Part shown: in pieces, positions 1 to 5,905 of the stretch
Layout: every line of letters starts with the position of its first letter
How positions within the stretch are numbered: the stretch's first letter is position 1
Assembly: GCA_964569055.1 (NCBI GenBank)
Contig: CAZMSZ010000321.1
Coordinates: 1-8,889, forward strand
From: JAWLGW01 sp964569055
GTDB taxonomy: Bacteria > Planctomycetota > J058
DNA: 8,889 nt
Direction: 5' to 3'
Notes under the pieces: generated by a model
Told to the model about the DNA's origin: nothing
The model's database searches: none
Seen by the model: only the letters and a program-made list of their open reading frames with translations
Made by a program: the position numbers and the translations under genes

Positions 1-36
1 GCTCCTCTCGGGAGAAATCGGTCGGGGCGGGTATCC

Positions 37-3000
37 ATGCAATCGGCGGAGACCCTGCTCGGGAGGTTCGAGGTCGTCCGGGAGCTCGGCCCGACGGCGC
101 GCGTGGTCCGCGACCGCGAGGCCACGGACGCGCCGCTGCGGGCGCTGCGCGTGCTCGACCCGAGCGACCCGCTGCGCGGCGAGGTCGAGCGGATCGTCGG
201 GTTCGAGCCTCACCCCGGTGTGGCCGCGGTCCACGCGGTGGGCACGCTCGAGGACGGGCAGGCCTACTTCCTCATGGACCTCGTCGAGGGCGAGGACCTC
301 TACACCTGGGCGATCGGCCGCGCCCCCGACGAGGTCCTGCCGCTCGCGGCGCAGCTCCTCGAGGCGTTCGGCGCCTATCACGCGCGCGGCCTGGTCCCCG
401 GCGGTCGCCGCCCCTACCAGATCCGGGTGATCGCAGAGCCCACCGGCCCGCGGCTGGTGCTGCTCGACCACGGCGGGCTGGCGCCCGAGGGGACGCGCGG
501 CGACCCCGGCGCGGCGCGCGGCCGCGGGCTCGCGCCCGAGCGGCGCGCCGGCTGCCGCGTCGATCGGCGCGCCAACCTCTACGAGGTGGGGCTCGTGCTG
601 TACGAGCTGCTCTCGAGCTCCGACGTGTTCGAGGCCGGGACGCTCGACCCCGAGGCCGCCGGCCCCGCCCCCTCGGTCACGCGCCTCGCGCCGGGGCTCC
701 CGCTCGACCTCGCCACGTTCGTGATGGTCCTCCTCCGCCCGCTCCCCGACGAGCGGCCGCCCTCGGTCACGCACGCGCTCGACGCGCTGGAGGAGCTGTG
801 CGGCCAGCGCCTGGTCGAGCGCTCGGGCCGCCCGCCGCTGCTGCCGCTGCCGACGGCGCTCGTCGGGCGCGCCGAGGCGCTGGAGCGGCTGGTGGCCTGG
901 GCCGAGCCCCTGACCGGCGCCCGCCCGCGCGCCGGCCGGCGCTCGCTCCCGCTGGCCGCCGCCGCCACCCGCGCCGAGGCGCAGCCCACCCTGGTGCGCG
1001 TGCAGGGCCCGCCCGGCGCGGGCAAGCGCCGCCTCCTCGACGAGCTGGCCCTGCGGCTCGCGCTCGAGGACGTGGTCGTGCTGCGCGGCCAGTGCGGCGG
1101 CGTGGGGCAGGGCCCGTTCGGCCCGTTCGCCGGCGCGGTGCGCGAGCTGCTCGCGCGGCGCCCTCTGCGCCGGCTGGTGCTGGAGGGCCCGGCCGAGTCC
1201 CGCTGGGTGCTGCGGGCGCTCCTGCCCGACCTGGCGCCCGTCCTGGCGGGCGGCCCCGAGCCGCCGCCGCTCGAGGACGGGGAAGCCGGCGCGCAGCGGC
1301 TCCGTCGCGGGCTGGCCGAGCAGCTCCTGGCGGTGGCGCGCGAGCGCCCGATCGCGCTGCTCCTGACGCGGATCGAGGCGGCCCGCGCCTCCACCCGCGC
1401 CCTGATCGGCGCCTTGGCCCGCGCCGCCTGGGTGGCCGCCAGGGCCCCGGCCGACGCGAACGAGCCGCGCAGCGCGCCGCGGCTGCTGGTGGTGCTGAGC
1501 GAGGCGGGCGAGGTCGAGGACGAGGCGCTCGACGGCCCCTTCGCGCGCATTGTCGCCCTCGAGCCGCTCGGGCCCGAGCGGCTGGGCTTCCTCCTCAGCG
1601 GCGCGCTCGGCCGCGAGGGCTGCCCGGCCGAGGCGCAGCGCGCGCTCGCCGCCGGCCCCGGCACGCCGGGTCATGCGCTGACGCTCGCGCGCGCCCTGGC
1701 CCGCGGCGAGGCGCCCGAGGCGGCGCGGCCGCTCGAGGCGGTGAGCGCCCTGCGCGTCGCGCTGGCGGCGGCCGACCCCGAGACCCGCGCCGCGCTGCTC
1801 GCCCTGGCCGCGCTGGGGCAGCCGGCCCCGTTGACCTTCCTGGCGGACGTGGCCCTCGGCGAGGAGGGCACGCTCCGCGCCGGGCTCGAGCGCGCCGCCG
1901 CCGAGGGGATCGTCGAGCTCCTGACCCGCGAGCGCTACGTGCTCGACCGCCCCGAGCTGGCGCGCGCCGCCGCGGAGGTCGCCCCGACCGAGCTGGTCGA
2001 GGTCGGCGCGCGCCTCGCGGCGCGCCTGGCCGTGGGGCTGGCCTCCGGGGCGGCCTCGCCCTACGAGGAGCGGCTGGCGGTCGCGGACCTCGCCGCGCGG
2101 TTCGGGCCGGTGGGCCTGCTGCTCGAGCTCGCGCCGGGGCTGATCGAGCCGCTGACCGCCCTCGGCGCGCCCGGGCGGGCCGCCGCCTTGTGCGAGGCGC
2201 TGGCGCGCGCGGGGCACGAGCCCAGCGTCGCGCGCCGCCGCGCCGCCGACGGCTGGCTCGCCGCCGGCCGCCACGCGCGGGCCGAGGTGGCGCTGCGGGC
2301 GCTCCTCGACGACGAGGCCCTGCCCGTGAGCGCGCGCGCGCCGCTGCACCGCGCGCTCGCGACCGCGCTGTTGGGGCAAGGGCGCGAGGCGGAGGCGCGC
2401 GAGTCGCTCACCGGCGCCTGCGAGGCGCTCGAGGCCGCGGGCGACCCGCCCGAGCAGGCCGACCCCGCCGCCGGGCCGGTCGAGGCCCGCCGCGAGCGCG
2501 CGCAGTGCCTGGCGCTGTTGGCGGCGCTCCACCTCGGCGCGGACGAGCGCGCCGAGGCCACGGCGCGCGCCGAGCAGGGCCTGGCGCTGCTCGAGGGCGA
2601 CGGCGACCCCGAGGCGTTCCGCCTGCGCGGGCGGCTGCTCGGCGTGCTCGGCGAGCTGGCGGTGCTCGAGGAGCGCTTCGCGGCCGCCACCCAGACGTTC
2701 AAGGCGGCGCTGGCCCTGCAGCAGCGCCTGGGGCGGGACGAGGACGCCGCGCGCACGCTGCGCTGGCTCGGCAAGGCCGCGTTCTCGGCCGGCCAGCCTG
2801 AGCAGGCCGAGTCGAGCTGGCGCGAGAGCCTGGCGCACTACGAGCGGCTCGGGCACGGGCAGGGGGCGGCGCTGGTGCGGGGCAACCTCGGCCTGGCGGC
2901 GGCTCGGCGCGGCGCCCTGGGCGAGGCCCGCGACCTGCTCCTCGCCTCGCTCCGCGAGCGCGAGGCGCTCGGCGGGCGGAGCGCGATCGCGACCTCGCTC

Positions 3001-5817
3001 CACAACCTGGGCTACGTGTACGCCTCGGCCGGCGCGCTGGCCGAGGCGGCCGACTGCTTCCGGCGCTGCCTCGCGCTGCGGCTCGAGGACGACGACCGCT
3101 GGTACGCGGCCTCGGCGGCCGCCAACCTCGGCGAGGTGCTGCTCGAGCTCGGCGAGGTGGACGAGGCCGAGGTCCGGCTCGAGGAGGCGCTGCGCGCCCG
3201 GGTCGAGCTGGCGGATCGGCGCGGCGAGGCCTCGTGCCTGGCGACGCTGACCGAGCTGCATCGCCGCCAGGGGGCGTTCTCCGAGGCGCTCGCGCTGGCG
3301 GCGCGCGCGCGCGAGATCCGCGAGGAGCTGCGCGACCCCGAGGACCTGGTCGACGGGCTGCGGCGCGAGGCGCGGCTCCAGCTCTCGCTGGGCGACCTCA
3401 TGCGCGCGACGCGGCTGGCGGAGCGGGCGGTGGCCTTGACCGACCAGCACAAGCTGGTGGTGCTCGAGCCCGCTACCCGGCTGCTGCTGGGCGAGGTGCA
3501 GGCGCGGCGGGGGCGGCACGTCGCCGCCCGGCGCGAGCTGGAGCGAGCGCGGCGCGCGGCCGAGCGGGTGGGCGACCGGCTGACCGCGCGGGCGTGCGTG
3601 ATCGAGCTGGCGGCGCTGCGGCTCGCGGCGGGCGAGCCGGCCGACGCGCGGGCGCTGCTCGACTCGCGCCCCGTGCCGCGCCCGGGTCAGCTCCAGCCGC
3701 TGGAGGGCGTGGCGCCCCCCGATCGGCAGGGCCTGCTGCGCGTGCGCGAGCGGCTGCTGCGCGCGCGCCTCGAGCTGGCGCAGGGCGGCGGCTCGGTCAG
3801 CACCGCGGCGCGCTCGGCGGAGGCCGCGCTGCGCGAGGCGCGCCGGGCGGGGCTCCGCGACCTCGAGTGGCGCGCGCTCCAGGCGCTGGCGGCCTGCGCC
3901 GAGGTGTCGGGCCGCCACGAGGACGCGCTGGCGCTCACGCTCGAGGCGCAGGAGCTGGTCGAGACGCTGCTGGCGGGGGTGGAGCGCACGCGCCGGCAGG
4001 CCTACCTCGAGGCGGACCCGCTGCGCGGGGCCGCCCTGCGCGGCGACTCGCCGCTGGCGGCGCTCGGCGTGCGGGCCACGCCGGCCGAGGACTCGGGCGA
4101 GCGCGCCGTCTCCACGCCGCCCAGGGCCGGGGCGCGCCCGAGCGAGGAGCCGCCCTCGCAGGGGCCGCTGCTCCAGGCCATGCTCCGCTCCACCGCGCCC
4201 ACGATCGAGCCGGCCCCCCGGCCCAGCGCGCGGCAGCAGCCCGCGGGCCGCGCCTCCGAGGCGCTCCTCGCCTCGACGCCCACGCCGAGCGGCATGGCGC
4301 GCGAGGAGTTCGCGGTGATCGTCACGCTCAACCGCCTGCTCGTGGACGAGCCCGACCTCTCGCGCGTGCTCGAGGCGATCGTGGGGACGGCCGCCGAGAC
4401 CTGCCGGGCGGAGCGCGCCTTCCTCGCGCTGTTCGAGGGCGGCTGCGACGAGGTCACGGTGCTCGCGACCCGCGGGTTCGACGAGGTCGAGCGCGGCAGC
4501 CAGCGCTTCTTCCGCCGCTGCGCGTTCAAGGCCGCCACCACGGGGCAGCTCGTGCTCAGCGCCGAGGCGGCGGTCGGCCCCGAGACCAAGCGCCAGGCGC
4601 ACGTGGTCGGGCTGGGGCTGCGCTCGGTGGTCGCGGGGCCGGTGACCGTGCCCGACGGGCGGCGCGGCGCGCTCTACGTCGACGCGCCGTTCCAGGTGGG
4701 TCGGTTCACCGACCGCGAGGTCGACCTGATCGAGGCCCTCGCCGACCAGTGCGCCATGGCGCTCGGGCGCGGCGCGCTCGAGCAGGCGCTGCGCGACGCG
4801 CGCGGCGTGCGCCCGGGCGTGGCCCAGCGGGAATACCTGCAGGCCAAGGCCGAGCGCGAGCGCTCGCTGCTGGTGCAGTTCGGCAAGCGGCCCGAGGGCG
4901 CCGGCGCCGCGCCGTGGCTGGCCGGCCGCTCGCCCGCCATGCGGCGCGCGGTCGAGACGCTGGAGCGGGTCGCGCCGACCGACCTGTCGGTGCTGATCGT
5001 CGGGCCGCCGGGGGTGGGCAAGGGGGTCGCCGCGCGCGCGCTGCACGCGGCGAGCGGGCGCACGGGCAAGGTGGTGACCCTCGACCTGCGCGAGCTGCCC
5101 GAGGAGGCCGGCCCGGTGGAGGCGCTGCTCTACGGCTGCGTGGCCGGCGCGTTCTCGGGCGCCGACGAGCGGCTGGGCCTGCTGCGCGAGGCGGACGGGG
5201 GGACGCTCCTGCTCGAGCACGTGGTCGACGCGTCCCCCGCGATCCAGGCCAAGCTGGTGCGCGCGCTCGAGGAGCGGGCGGTCACGCCGCTCGGCGCCAA
5301 CGCCCCCGTCCCGTTCCAGGCGCGCCTGGTGGCGACCGCCGGCCCGGACTTGGAGGAGGCGGTGCGCGACGGGCGCCTGCGCCACGACCTGTACCTGCTG
5401 CTCGGCCAGGCCTCCGTCAGCCTGACGCCGCTCGACGAGCGGCCCGACGACAAGGGCCCGCTGATCGACTGCCTGCTCGCCTCGTGGCGGCGCGGCGACG
5501 TGGTGCCCGAGGTCACGCCCAAGGCGCGGGCGGCCCTCGAGCTGCGCAGCTACCCGGGGAACGCCCGCGAGCTGAACGCGATCCTCGCGGCGGGCGCGGT
5601 GGTCGCCGACGGGCGCCCGATCGAGGTCGACGACCTGCCCCTGGCGCGGCGGGTGGTCCGCGCGCCGCTGCAGGACGCCCTGCGCGAGTTCGAGCGCCGC
5701 TACGTCGAGGCGGCGCTCCGCGCCAACCGCGGCGACCAGACCCGCGCGGCGCAGGAGCTCGGGATCAGCCGGCGCGCGCTCAAGCGCAAGCTCGAGCAGC
5801 TCGGGATCACCGCGTAG
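37..5817 (+). CDS. Giant pseudokinase-AAA_16-TPR-GAF-sigma54 AAA+-Fis HTH regulator
   Basis: A cytoplasmic multidomain transcription regulator of 1926 residues, with no signal peptide or membrane segment seen. Domains in order: kinase-like fold (about 11-255), AAA_16/STAND-type ATPase-like region (about 273-560), helical region and roughly ten TPRs (about 700-1310; clearest at 861-1210), a Pro/Ser/Ala-rich linker (about 1335-1420), GAF (about 1425-1577), sigma54-activator-type AAA+ (about 1628-1868) and a C-terminal Fis-type HTH (about 1885-1926). The ATG is chosen because the kinase-like fold begins only seven residues later. The frame is open to the left window edge but has no ATG/GTG/TTG there, and a ribosome site is weak (only a G-rich stretch at 24-31). 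Family knowledge: such proteins couple protein-interaction and ligand sensing (TPR, GAF) to transcription through sigma54. Odd: the kinase, AAA_16 and AAA+ modules each lack key catalytic residues, while the HTH is well kept. The + strand kinase gene follows after 88 bases. Architecture is confident; biochemical activity is inferred to be low or absent. Confidence 0.94.
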   Translation: MQSAETLLGRFEVVRELGPTARVVRDREATDAPLRALRVLDPSDPLRGEVERIVGFEPHPGVAAVHAVGTLEDGQAYFLMDLVEGEDLYTWAIGRAPDEVLPLAAQLLEAFGAYHARGLVPGGRRPYQIRVIAEPTGPRLVLLDHGGLAPEGTRGDPGAARGRGLAPERRAGCRVDRRANLYEVGLVLYELLSSSDVFEAGTLDPEAAGPAPSVTRLAPGLPLDLATFVMVLLRPLPDERPPSVTHALDALEELCGQRLVERSGRPPLLPLPTALVGRAEALERLVAWAEPLTGARPRAGRRSLPLAAAATRAEAQPTLVRVQGPPGAGKRRLLDELALRLALEDVVVLRGQCGGVGQGPFGPFAGAVRELLARRPLRRLVLEGPAESRWVLRALLPDLAPVLAGGPEPPPLEDGEAGAQRLRRGLAEQLLAVARERPIALLLTRIEAARASTRALIGALARAAWVAARAPADANEPRSAPRLLVVLSEAGEVEDEALDGPFARIVALEPLGPERLGFLLSGALGREGCPAEAQRALAAGPGTPGHALTLARALARGEAPEAARPLEAVSALRVALAAADPETRAALLALAALGQPAPLTFLADVALGEEGTLRAGLERAAAEGIVELLTRERYVLDRPELARAAAEVAPTELVEVGARLAARLAVGLASGAASPYEERLAVADLAARFGPVGLLLELAPGLIEPLTALGAPGRAAALCEALARAGHEPSVARRRAADGWLAAGRHARAEVALRALLDDEALPVSARAPLHRALATALLGQGREAEARESLTGACEALEAAGDPPEQADPAAGPVEARRERAQCLALLAALHLGADERAEATARAEQGLALLEGDGDPEAFRLRGRLLGVLGELAVLEERFAAATQTFKAALALQQRLGRDEDAARTLRWLGKAAFSAGQPEQAESSWRESLAHYERLGHGQGAALVRGNLGLAAARRGALGEARDLLLASLREREALGGRSAIATSLHNLGYVYASAGALAEAADCFRRCLALRLEDDDRWYAASAAANLGEVLLELGEVDEAEVRLEEALRARVELADRRGEASCLATLTELHRRQGAFSEALALAARAREIREELRDPEDLVDGLRREARLQLSLGDLMRATRLAERAVALTDQHKLVVLEPATRLLLGEVQARRGRHVAARRELERARRAAERVGDRLTARACVIELAALRLAAGEPADARALLDSRPVPRPGQLQPLEGVAPPDRQGLLRVRERLLRARLELAQGGGSVSTAARSAEAALREARRAGLRDLEWRALQALAACAEVSGRHEDALALTLEAQELVETLLAGVERTRRQAYLEADPLRGAALRGDSPLAALGVRATPAEDSGERAVSTPPRAGARPSEEPPSQGPLLQAMLRSTAPTIEPAPRPSARQQPAGRASEALLASTPTPSGMAREEFAVIVTLNRLLVDEPDLSRVLEAIVGTAAETCRAERAFLALFEGGCDEVTVLATRGFDEVERGSQRFFRRCAFKAATTGQLVLSAEAAVGPETKRQAHVVGLGLRSVVAGPVTVPDGRRGALYVDAPFQVGRFTDREVDLIEALADQCAMALGRGALEQALRDARGVRPGVAQREYLQAKAERERSLLVQFGKRPEGAGAAPWLAGRSPAMRRAVETLERVAPTDLSVLIVGPPGVGKGVAARALHAASGRTGKVVTLDLRELPEEAGPVEALLYGCVAGAFSGADERLGLLREADGGTLLLEHVVDASPAIQAKLVRALEERAVTPLGANAPVPFQARLVATAGPDLEEAVRDGRLRHDLYLLLGQASVSLTPLDERPDDKGPLIDCLLASWRRGDVVPEVTPKARAALELRSYPGNARELNAILAAGAVVADGRPIEVDDLPLARRVVRAPLQDALREFERRYVEAALRANRGDQTRAAQELGISRRALKRKLEQLGITA
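67..801 (+). other. Pseudokinase domain of the giant regulator
   Basis: Residues about 11-255 follow the order of a Hanks-type kinase fold, including an HPG motif at 59-61, APE at 166-168 and an LYEVGLVLYELL helix at 181-192. The catalytic landmarks are lost. The glycine loop keeps only G18. The VAIK lysine is R38. The HRDLKP catalytic loop reads PGGRRP at 121-126, so the catalytic aspartate is gone. DFG reads DHG at 144-146, and the conserved helix-F aspartate is N180. E49 is a plausible alpha-C glutamate. Inference: a protein-binding or allosteric pseudokinase, not a phosphotransferase. Confidence 0.85.
853..1716 (+). other. AAA_16/STAND-type ATPase-like domain, degenerate
   Basis: Residues about 273-560 begin with the LVGR-AEAL-RL box typical of AAA_16 domains (275-285), followed by a P-loop GPPGAGKRR at 324-332. 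The Thr/Ser that normally follows the P-loop lysine and coordinates Mg is R331. In the family, the hydrophobic strand after 'RP' ends in a D/E-D pair with a further Asp a few residues on. Here 438-453 reads PIALLLTRIEAARAST, with T444-R445 and R450 at those places, so Walker B is missing. The domain probably binds nucleotide poorly or serves only structurally. The domain edges are approximate. Confidence 0.75.
2134..3981 (+). other. TPR array
   Basis: Residues about 700-1315 are alpha-helical with a 34-40 residue period. The clearest units start near 861, 903, 943, 983, 1023, 1063, 1103, 1143 and 1183. They show the usual pattern of L-G at the start (for example HNLGYVYASAGALAEAADCF at 989-1008), a G near position 8 of the turn and A-F at the second helix. 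TPR arrays are protein- or peptide-binding superhelices. In STAND-type proteins this region is the sensor arm. The last helices (about 1255-1310) diverge before the disordered linker. Confidence 0.88.
4300..4770 (+). other. GAF domain
   Basis: Residues about 1422-1578 match the GAF layout seen before sigma54-activator AAA+ modules: two entry helices with LNRLL and L-x-x-VLEAIV, a strand AERAFLALF at 1458-1466, the central GLRSVVAGPV strand region at 1527-1536, GALYVDAPF at 1544-1552, and the closing FTDREVDLIEALADQCAMAL helix at 1557-1576. GAF domains bind small ligands or mediate dimers. The ligand cannot be told from the sequence. No heme or chromophore cysteine pattern was recognised. Confidence 0.85.
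4918..5640 (+). other. Sigma54-activator-type AAA+ domain, degenerate active site
   Basis: Residues about 1628-1868 align well with bacterial enhancer-binding proteins: RSPAMRRAVE at the start, P-loop GPPGVGKG at 1656-1663, the sigma54-contact loop as GAFSGA (1704-1709; usual GAFTGA), QAKLVRALEE (1737-1746) and the sensor II region YPGNARELN (1839-1847). Departures: Walker B reads LLEHV instead of LDEI (E1727-H1728). Sensor I ATN reads TAG (1767-1769). The second arginine of the FR-DLYYRL finger segment is L1788, while R1782 is kept. Loss of the Walker B acid pair and an arginine finger argues against normal ATP hydrolysis. Confidence 0.85.
5689..5814 (+). other. C-terminal Fis-type helix-turn-helix
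   Basis: Residues about 1885-1926 carry the typical end of an enhancer-binding protein: a helix ending in YVEAALRAN, then GDQTRAAQELGISRRALKRK at 1899-1918 and a final LEQLGI. The AA-x-x-LGI-SRRALKRKL pattern is the standard Fis-like recognition helix arrangement and looks intact. Such domains bind dyad-symmetric DNA as dimers. The 16-bp palindrome at 5871-5886 is a nearby candidate target (inference). Confidence 0.9.
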
Positions 5818-5822
5818 CCGCC

Positions 5823-5846
5823 GGCGAAGCGCGACCGCGCGTCGCC
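5823..5846 (+). terminator. Hairpin after the giant regulator gene, possible weak terminator
   Basis: Starting five bases after the TAG stop, an 11-base arm (5823-5833) pairs with 5836-5846, with one A/G mismatch and all other pairs Watson-Crick. The tip must open slightly because only AC lies between the arms. No T run follows (TTCCCC), so intrinsic termination would be inefficient. It could instead protect the 3' end, or read-through into the kinase gene may occur. Hairpins arise easily by chance at this GC content. Confidence 0.3.
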
Positions 5847-5870
5847 TTCCCCGACGGCCACCCTCAGCGC

Positions 5871-5886
5871 GCGCGGTCGACCGCGC
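5871..5886. promoter_or_regulatory. Perfect 16-bp palindrome, candidate operator of the kinase gene
   Basis: The sequence GCGCGGTCGACCGCGC equals its own reverse complement over 16 bases. It lies 5 bases before the -10-like hexamer and 19 bases before the kinase GTG. One half-site string (CGACCGCGC) also occurs at 5832-5840, inside the hairpin that precedes it. The placement would overlap the spacer between -35 and -10 elements. Candidate binders are a dimeric repressor or the Fis-type HTH of the upstream regulator; both are inference. Confidence 0.4.
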
Positions 5887-5891
5887 TTGGT

Positions 5892-5897
5892 TATCCT
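5892..5897 (+). promoter_or_regulatory. -10-like element for the kinase gene (leaderless start suspected)
   Basis: TATCCT matches four of six positions of TATAAT, in the only AT-richer patch (TTGGTTATCCT) of the spacer. Only 8 bases separate it from the GTG start, which would put the transcript start at or within a couple of bases of the start codon. No Shine-Dalgarno purine run precedes the GTG, which fits a leaderless message. No convincing -35 box was found 16-18 bases upstream. Confidence 0.3.
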
Positions 5898-5905
5898 CCC
5901 CGCCC

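Noticed and set aside
4..16. CTCC-TCTCG-GGAG hairpin near the left edge
   Set aside because: The stem is only four bases and lies at the window edge; the signal is too weak to call a terminator or regulatory structure.
32..37. TATCC just before the first ATG, shared with TATCCT before the kinase GTG
   Set aside because: It overlaps the ATG itself, so it cannot be a -10 box for that start. A 5-base match in two places is expected by chance.
798..2801. A 667-codon plus-strand frame inside the giant regulator gene
   Set aside because: The product is an Arg/Ala/Gly/Pro-only type of sequence, typical of a +1-frame shadow of GC-rich coding DNA. The other frame has domain motifs throughout.
3299..3312. 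Run of alternating GC (GCGCGCGC) in the TPR coding region
   Set aside because: It is explained by Ala-Ala-Arg-Ala-Arg-Glu codons with GC-rich third positions; it does not look like an independent repeat element.
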